From assembly GCF_000332195.1 (NCBI RefSeq), contig NZ_KB235922.1:2763322-2827321 (forward strand): 64,000 bases of DNA, written 5' to 3'. Made by a program: the position numbers and the translations under genes. The first letter of the stretch is position 1. Each line of letters begins with the position of its first letter. This document shows positions 50,879-61,157 of the stretch, piece after piece. The notes below the pieces were generated by a model. That model saw nothing but the letters and a program-made list of their open reading frames with translations. It was not told the origin of the DNA and made no database searches. Source of the stretch: Pleurocapsa sp. PCC 7319 (lineage in GTDB: Bacteria; Cyanobacteriota; Cyanobacteriia; Cyanobacteriales; Xenococcaceae).

Positions 50879-52072
50879 ATGAATTACCAGCTATCTCGTC
50901 GTTCCTTTTTATCTACTTCTGCTGCTATAGCGTTGACACAACTATTGTTAGGTTGTAGCAATACTGGTACAATTTCCCAAATATTATTTCTCGAAGATTC
51001 TATCCCAGCACAGTTAATTAGCGATTTTAGCAGGACTATTGGTAAAGAAAATCAAGTTAAATTTAAACCTCAAACGCAAATATATCAAATCTTTGATTCT
51101 CTTCTTAATTGGCAGCAAAGTGAAAAAACAGCTCAACAGACCAAAGGGTTATTCGATAAAATCTTTAATAAATCTATAGTTAATCATGGTTTGACTACTT
51201 TAGGAGATTTTTGGTTACAGTCGGCAATCAAACAAAATCTGATTCAACCTTTATCGATCAAGGACATATCTAGTTGGCAAAACCTACCAACTAAATGGCA
51301 ACAATTGGTTCGGCGCAATCCTCAAGGAAAATTAACAGCAAATGGTATGATTTGGGGTGCGCCATATCGTTGGGGTAGTACGGTAATTGCTTATCGAAGC
51401 GATAAGCTAGAACAGCAGGGAATAAATGTCTCAGATTGGAGCGATCTTTGGCAAGAGAGTTTACGCGATCGCATTTCTTTATTAGATTCTCCTCGAGAAG
51501 TTATTGGCTTAACTTTGAAAAAACTAGGACATTCTTACAATACTGCAAATTTAGATTCCGTACCGAATCTAGAAACGGAATTATTAGCTCTACATCAACA
51601 AGCAAAGTTATATAGCTTAGATCATTATTTAGAACCACTTATTTTAGGTGATACATGGGTTGCTGTTGCCTGGTCAACAGACATCTTACCTTTACTTAAA
51701 CGTTATCCCGATCTTAAATTTATCATTCCTCAATCGGGAGCATCTTTATGGGCAGATATTTGGGTTCAACCTCAGGTATCAAAAAACTCAACAGAACCAA
51801 CAAATAGCAATGAATCTAAAGCTGTAATTGAATCATGGATTAACTTTTGCTGGCAACCGAAAGCAGCTAAACAAATATCTCTTTTTACTAACGGAATTTC
51901 ACCAATTTTGTCATCACTTAAGTCAGAAGACATACCTCAAGATCTCCAAGAGAATGTTTTTCTTAATTCAGAAATTTTAAATTCTTCAGCTAGCGAGTTT
52001 TTATTACCTCTTACATCAGAAACAGAACAGCAATATCGCGATATGTGGCTTAAAATTCGACAATCAGTTTAA
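50879..52072 (+). CDS. Tat-exported lipoprotein, PotD-like solute-binding protein
   Basis: 397 aa. Signal region SRRSFLSTSAAIALTQLL carries the twin Arg, and LLLGC is a lipobox with Cys 26. The mature part resembles periplasmic polyamine/spermidine-binding proteins (extracellular solute-binding family 1/13): SIPAQLISDFSRTIGKENQ, WGAPYRWGSTVIAYRSDKLE, LLDSPREVIGLTLKKLGHS and WSTDILPLLKRYPDLKFIIPQSGA. It would bind a small cationic or organic ligand for an ABC importer. No permease or ATPase gene lies adjacent (recQ follows), so its transporter must be elsewhere. Confidence 0.85.
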   Translation: MNYQLSRRSFLSTSAAIALTQLLLGCSNTGTISQILFLEDSIPAQLISDFSRTIGKENQVKFKPQTQIYQIFDSLLNWQQSEKTAQQTKGLFDKIFNKSIVNHGLTTLGDFWLQSAIKQNLIQPLSIKDISSWQNLPTKWQQLVRRNPQGKLTANGMIWGAPYRWGSTVIAYRSDKLEQQGINVSDWSDLWQESLRDRISLLDSPREVIGLTLKKLGHSYNTANLDSVPNLETELLALHQQAKLYSLDHYLEPLILGDTWVAVAWSTDILPLLKRYPDLKFIIPQSGASLWADIWVQPQVSKNSTEPTNSNESKAVIESWINFCWQPKAAKQISLFTNGISPILSSLKSEDIPQDLQENVFLNSEILNSSASEFLLPLTSETEQQYRDMWLKIRQSV

Positions 52073-52154
52073 TGTAGGAGCGATTCGCGAATCGCCCCAG
52101 CAAAGGTTATGTTGTAACAAGTATTTGATAATTTTTTTATCGATATATTTGTTG

Positions 52155-53606
52155 ATGAATATTGCTTGGCAGGAAGTTAAAGAGAAATTCAAACAGATTT
52201 GGGGTTATGAAGATTTTCGATCGCCTCAAGGAGAAATAATTCATACCCTCTTAACAGGTAAAGATGCTGTGATTATTTTGCCGACGGGTGGAGGAAAGTC
52301 GATTTGCTTTCAATTACCGGCATTATTACAACAGGGTTTGACTATCGTGGTTTCTCCTTTAGTAGCCTTAATGGAAAATCAGGTTAATCAATTAAAAAAG
52401 CTTGGTTTACCAGGAACATTATTGCACAGCGAATTATCTCGAAACGAAAAGCAGGCGAATTTAAGGGGAATAGCAGAACAGCAATTTAGATTACTCTACT
52501 TATCTCCCGAAACTTTACTCAGTAAACCAATCTGGGAACTCATCTCTCAACCTCAAATAAAAATTACGGGCTTAGTTTTAGATGAGGTTCATTGTCTAAC
52601 TCAGTGGGGAACTACTTTTCGTCCTGCTTATCGTCGTTTGGGCGCAGTACGTCGCAGTTTATTACAACATAAACCCCCTGGTACTAAAATTGCGATCGCC
52701 GCCTTTACTGCTACTGCCGATCCCCAAACCCAAAAGGCGATCGCTCAAGTTTTAGAATTAAAGGAACCAAAAACTTTTCTAGTTAGTCCTTACCGCTCTA
52801 ATCTGAGTTTAAATATCCAAACAGTTTGGACTCCCAGAGGCAGAAAACAGTTGACATTAAAGTTTATTCAAGCGAGAGCCAATCAATCCGGATTAGTCTA
52901 TGTGCGTTCGCGTCAAGATAGCCAAACTTTAGCAGCATGGTTTCAATCTTTAAATTACTCCGTTGCTCCTTACCATGCAGGATTAGTTACTAGCCAAAGA
53001 AGAAAGATTGAACAAGATTGGATTTCGGGGAAAACCCAATTTGTAGTCTGTACCTCGGCTTTTGGTATGGGAATCGACAAACCAGATGTTCGCTGGGTAA
53101 TTCACTATCACGCACCAGAATTACTTACGGAATATATTCAAGAAGTGGGCAGAGGTGGTAGGGATAATCAACCCGCAACAGCTTTAACCCTGATTAGTGA
53201 ACTGACAGGATGGTTAAATCCAGAAGATAAACAACGCAGTCAATTTTTTAACCGTAAGTTAGAGCAACAATATCGCCAAGCACAGCAAATCGCCAAGCAG
53301 CTACCAAATCAAGGAGCGATCACCATAATCAAAGAACAATTTCCCCAAGGAGAAATTACTCTAGGAATTTTGCACAGTTTAGGCTTGGTATCCTGGCAAG
53401 ATCCTTTCCACTATCGAAAACGCTCGTCTTCAATCGCTTTAAATCATTTAGCTGCCAGACAAAAACGTCATCAGCAACAGATGCAACAGTATCTTAAAAC
53501 GAGGGAGTGTCGCTGGCAATATTTGCTACAGGCTTTTGGTTTTAGTCGAGAAGCACAGAGATTAAAATGCGATCGTTGTGATAATTGTCGTCAATACTGT
53601 AATTAA
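52155..53606 (+). CDS. recQ: RecQ-family ATP-dependent DNA helicase, short form
   Basis: 483 aa from ATG 52155 (MNIAWQEVKEKFKQIWGYE); a ten-codon longer TTG frame is less likely. SF2 motifs: LPTGGGKSICFQLPAL (I), DEVHCLTQWG (II), AFTATADPQT (III), and TSAFGMGIDKPDVRWVIHYH to EYIQEVGRGGRD (V-VI). A zinc-binding end (RECRWQYLLQAFGFS, then CDRCDNCRQYC) is present, but the winged-helix and HRDC domains of full-length RecQ are missing. It unwinds 3'-5' in recombination and repair. It is 82 bp from the upstream lipoprotein gene. Confidence 0.93.
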   Translation: MNIAWQEVKEKFKQIWGYEDFRSPQGEIIHTLLTGKDAVIILPTGGGKSICFQLPALLQQGLTIVVSPLVALMENQVNQLKKLGLPGTLLHSELSRNEKQANLRGIAEQQFRLLYLSPETLLSKPIWELISQPQIKITGLVLDEVHCLTQWGTTFRPAYRRLGAVRRSLLQHKPPGTKIAIAAFTATADPQTQKAIAQVLELKEPKTFLVSPYRSNLSLNIQTVWTPRGRKQLTLKFIQARANQSGLVYVRSRQDSQTLAAWFQSLNYSVAPYHAGLVTSQRRKIEQDWISGKTQFVVCTSAFGMGIDKPDVRWVIHYHAPELLTEYIQEVGRGGRDNQPATALTLISELTGWLNPEDKQRSQFFNRKLEQQYRQAQQIAKQLPNQGAITIIKEQFPQGEITLGILHSLGLVSWQDPFHYRKRSSSIALNHLAARQKRHQQQMQQYLKTRECRWQYLLQAFGFSREAQRLKCDRCDNCRQYCN

Positions 53607-53624
53607 ACTCTTTTGGAAATCGCC

Positions 53625-53654
53625 AAAAAAAGCCCCCAGGTACCAAACTGGGGG
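53625..53654 (-). terminator. intrinsic terminator for the minus-strand membrane gene
   Basis: Read on the minus strand, CCCCCAG (53654-53648) pairs with CTGGGGG (53639-53633) around an eight-base loop and is followed by C and a run of seven T (53631-53625). It lies 135 bp beyond the stop of the gene at 53790-55631 and 20 bp past convergent recQ. Stem plus T run is the classic rho-independent form. Confidence 0.85.
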
Positions 53655-53789
53655 ATATATGTAACAGATAATATCTGTTGCATAGCTCTATCTCTTCTCC
53701 AAGATGCTCTAAGATTTCTTTAATGATGATGATCGCGATCACAACCTGGTGTGAGTTCGATCAACTATTTATTAGTTTTTAATTGCTAG

Positions 53790-55631
53790 CTAGAACAAAC
53801 TATTGAGGAAACTAATACACAGCCCATAAAGTAGAAATTGGCTTGCCACAATAGTTAAAATCCCTGACGTAACAAAAAAGTAGCCGTAATTCCAGTTGAT
53901 TTGAAAATCTTTAATTAATAAACTGCTCGCTAATATCATAACGATGGGAAAAATAATACTAGCAACTAAGCTCAATAAGGGTATATTCGCGGCGATTAGT
54001 TGCACTATGCCAAGAATTATAGCTACCAGATAAATAGTCTGAGTACGATTGACTTTTATGCCCAAATTAAGCCTTGAGCCGATCGCAATACCAATAGCGG
54101 CAAAAATAGTGTATAAGCCCAAATTAATGGGATTAGTATAAATACCAAAAGCAAGATTCGACCTGGAGACAGCTGATTTTTGATAATGTTTTGTCGGCCA
54201 TTTTTGAGGAATAAGATCCGCTGTCAGTAGTTCGGGCGATCGCTCTTTTTGACCAACAGTGTAAACACAGCCAACACGTATATTCTCTGGTTGATTAACG
54301 CGTTTCTGTTGCGCTTGCACAACATAAATATGGGCAAAAACTTGTTCGCCGTGGCTGGATATTACGGGAGTTTGTCGAGGATCAATATTGCCAGATATAC
54401 CAGCCTTGACGTTAGCATATCTTTGACAACCATAGTTAGCTGCTATTGTTGTTGCTTCAGTCATGGGAAAAATACTGGGAGATGATTGTTTGATCATTTT
54501 GGCTCCAGCTAAATTAACGGCTAAACGGCAGTAGTTTTGTGAACCAATAGTGTTAATACAGAGAGCAGGAATTTGTGGCGAAGTAAGTTTGATGTCTGAG
54601 TTGTTGGTATAAATTCCCAGCATAATCAAAACTACTGTAGCCATTGTCCAGGCAAAAGGTAGTACGATTTTTTGGGCAATAGGAGGTAGTTTAAATTTTT
54701 TTAAGGTAAAACTACCTAATTGAGTATCATTAGACCCAGTTGCTTGAGAATTAGATTTAGCAGGGGTAAAACTATACTCAGTATTACTGCGCTTGTTTTT
54801 TTTGGTGGCAGCGATCGCTGTATTTTTGGCTACTATTGCTTTAAATTCTGCTATGGTTGCCGAACTATCAAAACAATAGCGACTCAGCCAAATAGATACC
54901 TGACGCTTTTCATCATCATTTAAATCCGTGATTTGTGTAAACCACTTTTGCACTCCGATAGCAAAATTGGCAATATCAGTAGTTTTGGCGAGTTTGAAAT
55001 AGTCATCTAAAGCAGGTAAGATTTTTTGTTTATTATTATCGGATAAATGGTGAAAAAACTTGACCAAGCGCATTATTTCCTTGTCTGGAGCGATTATTTC
55101 GCAGGTAAGTAATTTTTTATTGCTGACAAAACAATATTGAGCTAGGCTGTTGCGATCAGATTGGGAATTATTAGTTGGTACAGTCTCAGTCTCTGTGTTT
55201 CTAGCTGTAAATGTATCAATATCTTCTTCCTTGAAAGGTTTACTGTGAAACATACCCGTGGAATGAAGTAAACCTGTATCGCCACTGCTATCATCTTCTA
55301 AAATATCCTGAGAGTCTTGCTCGTTTTGGGAACTGGCAATGGTATCAATATTCTCTGAATTAATATCTGTGGTTAATTCCACAAAAGTCTGCCAATCTGG
55401 TTCAATTGTTCCTAACTTCCGGCTATGTAACCAGATACCTTCGAGAGAATCAAAAGATAAGCTGGCGATCGCCTGAGCAATAATATTAGTTAAAAATGAA
55501 TAGTCTGGCTGTTGCTCAAGTTTGCGGTTGATATAAATATGTAGTTGAGAATCTTTAATAATGACTTGAAATCGAAAATTCTTGTTTCCACAAGCACTTT
55601 TTAAAGCTTTAATAATTAACTCTTGATCCAT
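53790..55631 (-). CDS. large hypothetical membrane protein (cyanobacterial)
   Basis: 613 aa, start ATG 55631 (MDQELIIKALKSACGNKNF). The first 90 residues form a small alpha/beta domain (FRFQVIIKDSQLHIYINRKL) reminiscent of cyanobacterial two-fold repeated N-terminal modules. A long acidic/Ser-rich linker follows, then a helical portion, one membrane helix near residue 325 (IVLPFAWTMATVVLIMLGIY), a 130-residue extracytoplasmic part with three Cys, and four further helices at the C-terminus. No family I recognise. It stands 70 bp from mutS on the same strand and ends with a good terminator, so it might be transcribed with mutS. Confidence 0.72.
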   Translation of the reverse strand: MDQELIIKALKSACGNKNFRFQVIIKDSQLHIYINRKLEQQPDYSFLTNIIAQAIASLSFDSLEGIWLHSRKLGTIEPDWQTFVELTTDINSENIDTIASSQNEQDSQDILEDDSSGDTGLLHSTGMFHSKPFKEEDIDTFTARNTETETVPTNNSQSDRNSLAQYCFVSNKKLLTCEIIAPDKEIMRLVKFFHHLSDNNKQKILPALDDYFKLAKTTDIANFAIGVQKWFTQITDLNDDEKRQVSIWLSRYCFDSSATIAEFKAIVAKNTAIAATKKNKRSNTEYSFTPAKSNSQATGSNDTQLGSFTLKKFKLPPIAQKIVLPFAWTMATVVLIMLGIYTNNSDIKLTSPQIPALCINTIGSQNYCRLAVNLAGAKMIKQSSPSIFPMTEATTIAANYGCQRYANVKAGISGNIDPRQTPVISSHGEQVFAHIYVVQAQQKRVNQPENIRVGCVYTVGQKERSPELLTADLIPQKWPTKHYQKSAVSRSNLAFGIYTNPINLGLYTIFAAIGIAIGSRLNLGIKVNRTQTIYLVAIILGIVQLIAANIPLLSLVASIIFPIVMILASSLLIKDFQINWNYGYFFVTSGILTIVASQFLLYGLCISFLNSLF

Positions 55632-55701
55632 ATTTAGGCAACCAGAAATTAAAAGGCATTGTGACTATAATTCCCAAATATGGTGGTTAAACGATAAAAG
55701 T

Positions 55702-58347
55702 TTAATCTTCAAAAATATCTAATTGTTCGATCGCCTGTCCTGGAGCTTGTTGAACTTTCTTGGGCTGGACTTGTTTAATTCCTTGCCGTAAGCCCAAGGC
55801 AATTTTACTGTGTTTTTCAATTTGTCCCATGACCTGTTTGGCTCTGGAAATAACGGAGGAGGGTAAACCCGCTAGTCTTCCCGCCTCAATACCATAGGAT
55901 TTATCGGCTCCTCCAGGACTAACTTGGTGGAGAAAGATAATTTTGTCAGACATTTCTTTGACCGTTACTTGATAATTAGCCACATTGGTCAAAATCGAAG
56001 CCAGCTCATTTAACTCGTGATAGTGGGTGGCAAAGATAGTTCTGGCTTGTATTTCGGTTGCTAAGTATTCTGCTACTGCCCAAGCAATGGAGAGTCCATC
56101 AAAAGTGGCTGTACCTCTGCCTATTTCGTCTAAGAGAATTAAGGATTTAGGGGTTGCATGATTCAGGATATTAGCGGTTTCGTTCATTTCCACCATAAAA
56201 GTAGATTGTCCCGTGGCTAAGTCATCTACCGCACCAACTCGGGTAAAAATGCGATCGCAGACCGCTAATTTAGCTTCCGTAGCCGGGATAAAACTGCCGA
56301 TTTGGGCAATTAATTGAATCAAACCGACTTGCCGTAAATAACAACTTTTGCCACTGGCATTGGGTCCGGTCAAAATAATTAAATCTGGATTTACCTCACC
56401 CTTTTCTAAAGGATCTCCAGCACCCATTTGAGCCGAATTAGGGACAAAAAAGCCTTCTCCCAAGGATTGCTCGACAACAGGATGTCTACCTTCAATAATA
56501 TTAATTTCTCGTCCCTTAACCATGGTCGGACAGCAATAATTCTGATAGACAGCAACTTCCGCCAAACCCGCCAAAACATCGATCGCCGCAACGGCTTTAG
56601 AAATACTACGGATTTCTCGGGCTTTTTCCGCTACTGTGGCTCTTAATTCCGTAAAAATATCGTATTCGAGGTTATTGAGGTCATCCTTAGCAGTTAAAAT
56701 TCTCGTCTCCCGTTCTTTTAATTCTGAGGTGATATATCTTTCTTCGTTGGTCAAAGTTTGTTTGCGCTGATAGTTATCAGGAGCCTGAGCGGCTTTGGAG
56801 CGGGGCATACTAATGTAATAACCAAAGGTTTTGTTATAGCCTACTTTGATGTTAGCGATGCCGATTCTTTCTCTTTCAGTTACTTCCAGGTTAGTGAGCC
56901 ATTTTTTATCGTCTTCTAGCCGCTGACGAATTTCATCTAATCGGGAATCAACTCCATCTTTAATTATCCCCCCTTCTTTAAGCTGCTGAGGTGGAGATTC
57001 TACTAGGCGTTCTACAACGTATAATCCTAACTGTTCTAACTCTGGGGGAACATGATGTAACGCTTTGAGATAAGGAGCAGAACCATAAGAGGCGATCGCT
57101 GATAAATCGCTTAATTTTACCAGGGACTCAGATAAAGCTAATAAATCCCGCGCATTAGCTGTCCCTGAACTCACTCTGCCCGATAATCTTTCGATGTCAT
57201 ATATTTTACGCAACATAGAGCGTAAATCTTGACGCAGAGAGGTGTTAGCTACCAGTTCTTGAATTGTGTCTTGACGAGCAGCAATTCCTTTAATATCAAT
57301 TAATGGTTGCAACATCCAACGCCGTAACGCTCTTCCTCCCATCGCCGTACTAGTACGATCCAATGCCCACAATAAAGAACCATGAAAAGTACCATCTCGA
57401 ATCGTCTGGGTAATCTCCAAGTTGCGACGAGTCTGATGATCGAGAACCAAATAGTCTGCCAAACTATAGGTGCGTAGAGGCTGTAATGATACTTGATAGG
57501 CTTTTTGCGTATCCTCGACGTATTCTAATAAACCTCCCGCAGCTCTTACCCCTAAAGGTATTTGAGCACAACCCATTCCTTCGAGAGAACTAACCTGAAA
57601 GGTATCTTTGAGTCTTTGGCTAGCTTCGACTAAAGTAAATGGCTGTTGCGCTCGCAAAGAATAACAAAAATTATCGGGTAGATGATCGGCTAAATACTCA
57701 GACTTCTCCCCCGGACGCAGTAAACCATTAACGTCAGGAGCATTAGCGGGAATTAGTATTTCGGAAGGCTGTAAACGCAGCAATTCCATGGTTAGGGAAT
57801 TTAAGTCATTTGACTGGGTGGTGAAAAATTCCCCCGTCGAAATATCTGCATAGGCTAAACCCCAATGCTCTCCAGCAACTACAATGGCAGCCAGAAAATT
57901 ATTACAACGGGCTTGCAACATCCCGTCGTCAGTTAAAGTACCGGGGGTAAGTAACTTTTGAATTTCCCTGCGTACCATTCGCCTTTCTGCCGTAGCAATC
58001 TTGGCATCTTCCACCTGATCGCAAATTGCCACTGCAAAACCTTTTTCCACCAGCATTGTGCTGTAACGTTCTAAAGCATGGTGGGGAACTCCTGTCATGG
58101 CAATACGCCCAATTTCTTTTCCCCCTTCCTTACTGGTTTGAACTAATTCAAGCTCCCGGGAAATAGTAACAGCATCCTGAAAAAAACATTCAAAAAAGTC
58201 TCCCACTCGATAGAGCAATAGTGCATTGGGGTATTGTTCTTTCACCTCAACGTAGTGATGATACATGGGCGAAAGCTTAGCTCTATCTATTGTGCGGTAA
58301 TCGGTAACGATAGTTTTTTCGGATTTACTATGCTTCTCAGAGGACAT
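55702..58347 (-). CDS. mutS: DNA mismatch repair protein MutS
   Basis: 881 aa. The mismatch-recognition Phe-X-Glu lies in [16 protein letters not shown] near the N-terminus; a clamp and lever region follows. The ATPase has [16 protein letters not shown] at about residue 660 (Walker A), then [28 protein letters not shown] (Walker B/D-loop) and [10 protein letters not shown]. It binds mispaired bases and starts repair with MutL. Length is normal, with a short C-terminal tail. ATG 58347. The upstream 200 bp to the divergent GGDEF gene contains both promoters. Confidence 0.97.
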   Translation of the reverse strand: MSSEKHSKSEKTIVTDYRTIDRAKLSPMYHHYVEVKEQYPNALLLYRVGDFFECFFQDAVTISRELELVQTSKEGGKEIGRIAMTGVPHHALERYSTMLVEKGFAVAICDQVEDAKIATAERRMVRREIQKLLTPGTLTDDGMLQARCNNFLAAIVVAGEHWGLAYADISTGEFFTTQSNDLNSLTMELLRLQPSEILIPANAPDVNGLLRPGEKSEYLADHLPDNFCYSLRAQQPFTLVEASQRLKDTFQVSSLEGMGCAQIPLGVRAAGGLLEYVEDTQKAYQVSLQPLRTYSLADYLVLDHQTRRNLEITQTIRDGTFHGSLLWALDRTSTAMGGRALRRWMLQPLIDIKGIAARQDTIQELVANTSLRQDLRSMLRKIYDIERLSGRVSSGTANARDLLALSESLVKLSDLSAIASYGSAPYLKALHHVPPELEQLGLYVVERLVESPPQQLKEGGIIKDGVDSRLDEIRQRLEDDKKWLTNLEVTERERIGIANIKVGYNKTFGYYISMPRSKAAQAPDNYQRKQTLTNEERYITSELKERETRILTAKDDLNNLEYDIFTELRATVAEKAREIRSISKAVAAIDVLAGLAEVAVYQNYCCPTMVKGREINIIEGRHPVVEQSLGEGFFVPNSAQMGAGDPLEKGEVNPDLIILTGPNASGKSCYLRQVGLIQLIAQIGSFIPATEAKLAVCDRIFTRVGAVDDLATGQSTFMVEMNETANILNHATPKSLILLDEIGRGTATFDGLSIAWAVAEYLATEIQARTIFATHYHELNELASILTNVANYQVTVKEMSDKIIFLHQVSPGGADKSYGIEAGRLAGLPSSVISRAKQVMGQIEKHSKIALGLRQGIKQVQPKKVQQAPGQAIEQLDIFED

Positions 58348-58548
58348 GAATTAAGAGTCAATTAGGAACTTTATTACTTATGACTTTATCGCACTCAATT
58401 AGTTTATTTCGCTGTAATCTCGATCTGTTTGAAGATTTTCAAGTAAACATTATTAAATAATTTTGACATATTAGTCAAAAATACTGATAAAAACTGTTTT
58501 CTAAAATATCGATTACAATTGCGATTAATAGCATGATAATAATGAGCT

Positions 58549-59952
58549 ATGAGCAAAATTATTAATAATCACAACTCAAGATTTCGCTGGACAATTTTGA
58601 GAAAAATTGGTGGTTTATCTAGTATTCTAATATTAATTGTTTGGGGCATAATTATTTATTCAATTATTGCTCTAAAACATATAAGAGATGATTTACAAGA
58701 AATTGCCAAACTAGATGTACCACTTACCGATGTATACAACAAAATAGAATCTAATCAACTAGAATTGCAGATTGCAATGAATGAACTATTATGGCTAAAT
58801 AAAAATATTAATAATCTTTCTACTAAAAAAAATATCGAAATCAAACAAAAGTTAAAATCAACTAAAGGACATATAGACAAACAAATAAATCAAGGGACAG
58901 GACTATTATTAAGTCACCGAGAAGACCATCCAGAATTCAAAGCTAAATTTCAAAAAATCAACAGTGCTTTAATAACAGTACAAAAAGAGAGTCATACTTT
59001 GCATTCTATTATATTAGAAATAACGAATGCTATCGATGCTAATAATTATCCTGAGGCTGATATTATTGAAGAGATGATCGCAAAAAATGCCAAATTTGAT
59101 AGTGAAGTAATCAATTTAGTCAAAGCGGTCAAAGAATTCACCTCCAGAAGATTGGAAGTCGTAGAAAAACACGAGCATACTTTTTTGATGATCAATATTT
59201 TCTTAGGGATTATTGCTTTACTTTTGAGTATATTCTTGAGCTTGATTATTAATGGTAATATTCAGAATAATATTTTTCGCCTTTCCCAAAAAATGTCAGA
59301 GGTTAGAAAAGCTATCACTGAAAAAAATCTTTTTATTCCTGCTTCAAACAGAACCTTTTCATCAGATGAAATAGGAGATTTGGAATTAGAAATATATAAG
59401 ACAATAAAAATATTTTCCAAAGAAATCCATCAACGTGAACGTCTTTCTCATTATCTCAAAAAAATCGCTACAACAGACCAATTAACTGGAGCATTTAATC
59501 GCTTTAAATGGGAAGAAATGCTGCGGTTTGAAATACTTAGAGTTGATAGAAATAAATATAGTTTATCAGTTTTAGTTTTTGATATTGATTTTTTTAAAAA
59601 AGTTAATGATACCTATGGTCATGATGTGGGAGATTTCGTATTAATTGAAGTTGTAAAAATAGTCAAACAACAAATTAGAGTTACTGATTCGATATATCGT
59701 CTAGGTGGAGAAGAATTTGCGATCCTTGCTCCCTATACGAGTAGTGAGGACGCTTTGACCTTAGCTGAAAGAATTAGAAAGTCTATTGAAAGTCATATTT
59801 TTGAGTATGTGACTCAAGTTACAATCAGCATAGGAGTAACTCAATTTAAAGTAACTGATAACCCCAAACAATTCCTTAAAAGAGCAGATTTAGCCCTATA
59901 TAAATCCAAAGAACGAGGTAGAAATCAGGTTAATATTCTTTTTGATAGCTAA
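58549..59952 (+). CDS. membrane diguanylate cyclase (GGDEF)
   Basis: 467 aa. Two membrane helices (SILILIVWGIIIYSIIALK and MINIFLGIIALLLSIFLSLII) bracket a 160-residue helical sensor region in the periplasm/outside. A HAMP-like linker follows, then a GGDEF domain with DQLTGAFNRFKWEE, DIDFFKKVNDTYGH (metal and GTP) and RLGGEEFAIL as signature. An inhibitory I-site RVTD lies exactly five residues before GGEEF, so product inhibition is likely. It would synthesise c-di-GMP from GTP. It is divergent from mutS and has no paired EAL protein nearby. ATG 58549. Confidence 0.94.
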   Translation: MSKIINNHNSRFRWTILRKIGGLSSILILIVWGIIIYSIIALKHIRDDLQEIAKLDVPLTDVYNKIESNQLELQIAMNELLWLNKNINNLSTKKNIEIKQKLKSTKGHIDKQINQGTGLLLSHREDHPEFKAKFQKINSALITVQKESHTLHSIILEITNAIDANNYPEADIIEEMIAKNAKFDSEVINLVKAVKEFTSRRLEVVEKHEHTFLMINIFLGIIALLLSIFLSLIINGNIQNNIFRLSQKMSEVRKAITEKNLFIPASNRTFSSDEIGDLELEIYKTIKIFSKEIHQRERLSHYLKKIATTDQLTGAFNRFKWEEMLRFEILRVDRNKYSLSVLVFDIDFFKKVNDTYGHDVGDFVLIEVVKIVKQQIRVTDSIYRLGGEEFAILAPYTSSEDALTLAERIRKSIESHIFEYVTQVTISIGVTQFKVTDNPKQFLKRADLALYKSKERGRNQVNILFDS

Positions 59953-60072
59953 TAGTGAGACAGTTGCGTTGGAAGAGTTACCCGCATAAGCCCTCTACTT
60001 TGCCAAACTGGATTCTATGGCTTGCAAAATGACAAGGAACTATTCAGGGGTTTGTTCGACAGACCATAAAGC

Positions 60073-60249
60073 TCAGCCATTAAGATAATCTGATTGAGGT
60101 TCGACTGCGCTAACTGGTTTAGTTTGATAGCAACTGGAAATAGTTTTAAGGGTGATACTTGGAATTTGCTCTAGTGTTGTGAGAGATTTTTGCAGGATAT
60201 CTAAAGAGTTACCCTGATTGCTGCCTAAAATGATCGCGCACTCTACCAT
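60073..60249 (-). pseudogene. folK: truncated folK (N-terminal third only)
   Basis: From ATG 60249 the frame reads MVECAIILGSNQGNSLDILQ, then SITLKTISSCYQTKPVSAVE and PQSDYLNG before a stop at 60073 (58 aa). LGSNQGNS and the later Y-T-K-P-V...Q-x-D-Y-L-N are the first motifs of FolK, which activates 6-hydroxymethyl-dihydropterin; the family is about 160 aa, so the catalytic Asp and last half are missing. Its ATG is three bases after the stop of the HTH gene (60252), so both were one operon. The sequence beyond 60073 belongs to an unrelated repeat/junction. Confidence 0.8.
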
Positions 60250-60251
60250 AA

Positions 60252-60506
60252 TTAATTTATCGGAGTATAAACAACAGCCATATCACTATCTCGATTACGC
60301 ATAACAATTCTTTCCTCGTTGTGCAATTGATTGAGCAATTCGCGAGCCTCTTTACCAGGCATATTTAACAGATTAGCTACTTCACCCACCGTAACCATTT
60401 GTTTGTACTGAATTAGATTAACTATTCTTTTTCGTTTATCTCGTTCAGATTTTTCTCGCATATTAATTCCGACAACAACAGTGGGAACTCCTAAAATTGT
60501 TGGCAT
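60252..60506 (-). CDS. small helix-turn-helix protein
   Basis: 84 aa, ATG 60506. The centre resembles a DeoR/winged helix-type HTH: KRIVNLIQYKQMVTVGEVAN, LLNMPGKEARELLNQLHNEE and RIVMRNRDSDMAVVY as wing. The N-terminus (MPTILGVPTVVVGINMREK) is hydrophobic. It could be a small regulator. It is directly upstream of the truncated folK, with only two bases between stop and folK ATG. No sensor domain is present. Confidence 0.65.
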   Translation of the reverse strand: MPTILGVPTVVVGINMREKSERDKRKRIVNLIQYKQMVTVGEVANLLNMPGKEARELLNQLHNEERIVMRNRDSDMAVVYTPIN

Positions 60507-60644
60507 AGCGATCGCCGACAGAAGTTATATGAAATTACATCGATGTGTAGTTTGAGTCACCTTCTACGCAGTAACTATTCTGATGTATGAAGTTTCAATC
60601 AAATCCCAAGGAGAGGGGAAAAATTTGGTTTGAGTCAAGTCAAT

Positions 60645-61157
60645 TTAAGATTCTGATTGAATACATTCATGGATTAGATTCTTGATTTGCTCGACATCGT
60701 CGTGAATCATCTGATGAGAAGGATGATGCCCCGTTACTAAGTTTTGACTGGCGATCTTCACCCACCAAGAGCGAGGATAATGACCATAAACGGAGTGCGT
60801 TAGAGCTAGTAAGGAGCATGGAGGCCAGGAAGGTCCAGAGCCAGGAGCCGATGACCCCGCTGACTGCAAACCACAGGCTTCTATGGCAGTAATCTTCAGA
60901 TCGGTTGTCATCCAGCAAGCATGGACAAAAATGGCATAATCAACTTTTGCTAACTTCGAGGATAGTTCTGGCGTGAGTTGTTCTACCGTGCAAACTTCAA
61001 CGTTTGGCAACTCTAACCCTTGAAGTAAAGTAGTTATTTCACAGTCAATAGTATCGTCGCCATAAGTTGGATTGCCATAAACAATGACAAGCAAGGAGGA
61101 TTGCTTCTCAGGTGGGTATACAGCATCAGGTTGAGATACGGCTGAAGGAGTGCTCAT
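60645..61157 (-). CDS. hydrogenase-maturation-protease-like protein
   Basis: 170 aa. LLVIVYGNPTYGDDTIDCEI matches the start of [NiFe]-hydrogenase maturation endopeptidases (HyaD/HoxW, peptidase A31), with Asp at the first nickel-binding position. VDYAIFVHACWMTTD stands where the second metal Asp of that family should be (normally V-D-A); LLALTHSVYGHYP has a His near the third. The C-terminus (QNLVTGHHPSHQMIHDDVEQ) is His-rich. The changed second site makes the classic protease role uncertain. No hydrogenase subunits lie nearby; a hypF tail is left at 18.3 kb. ATG 61157. Confidence 0.72.
   Translation of the reverse strand: MSTPSAVSQPDAVYPPEKQSSLLVIVYGNPTYGDDTIDCEITTLLQGLELPNVEVCTVEQLTPELSSKLAKVDYAIFVHACWMTTDLKITAIEACGLQSAGSSAPGSGPSWPPCSLLALTHSVYGHYPRSWWVKIASQNLVTGHHPSHQMIHDDVEQIKNLIHECIQSES

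Noticed and set aside
53625-53654. Hairpin as the recQ terminator
   Set aside because: The T run is on the minus-strand side, so it fits the convergent membrane-protein gene rather than recQ.
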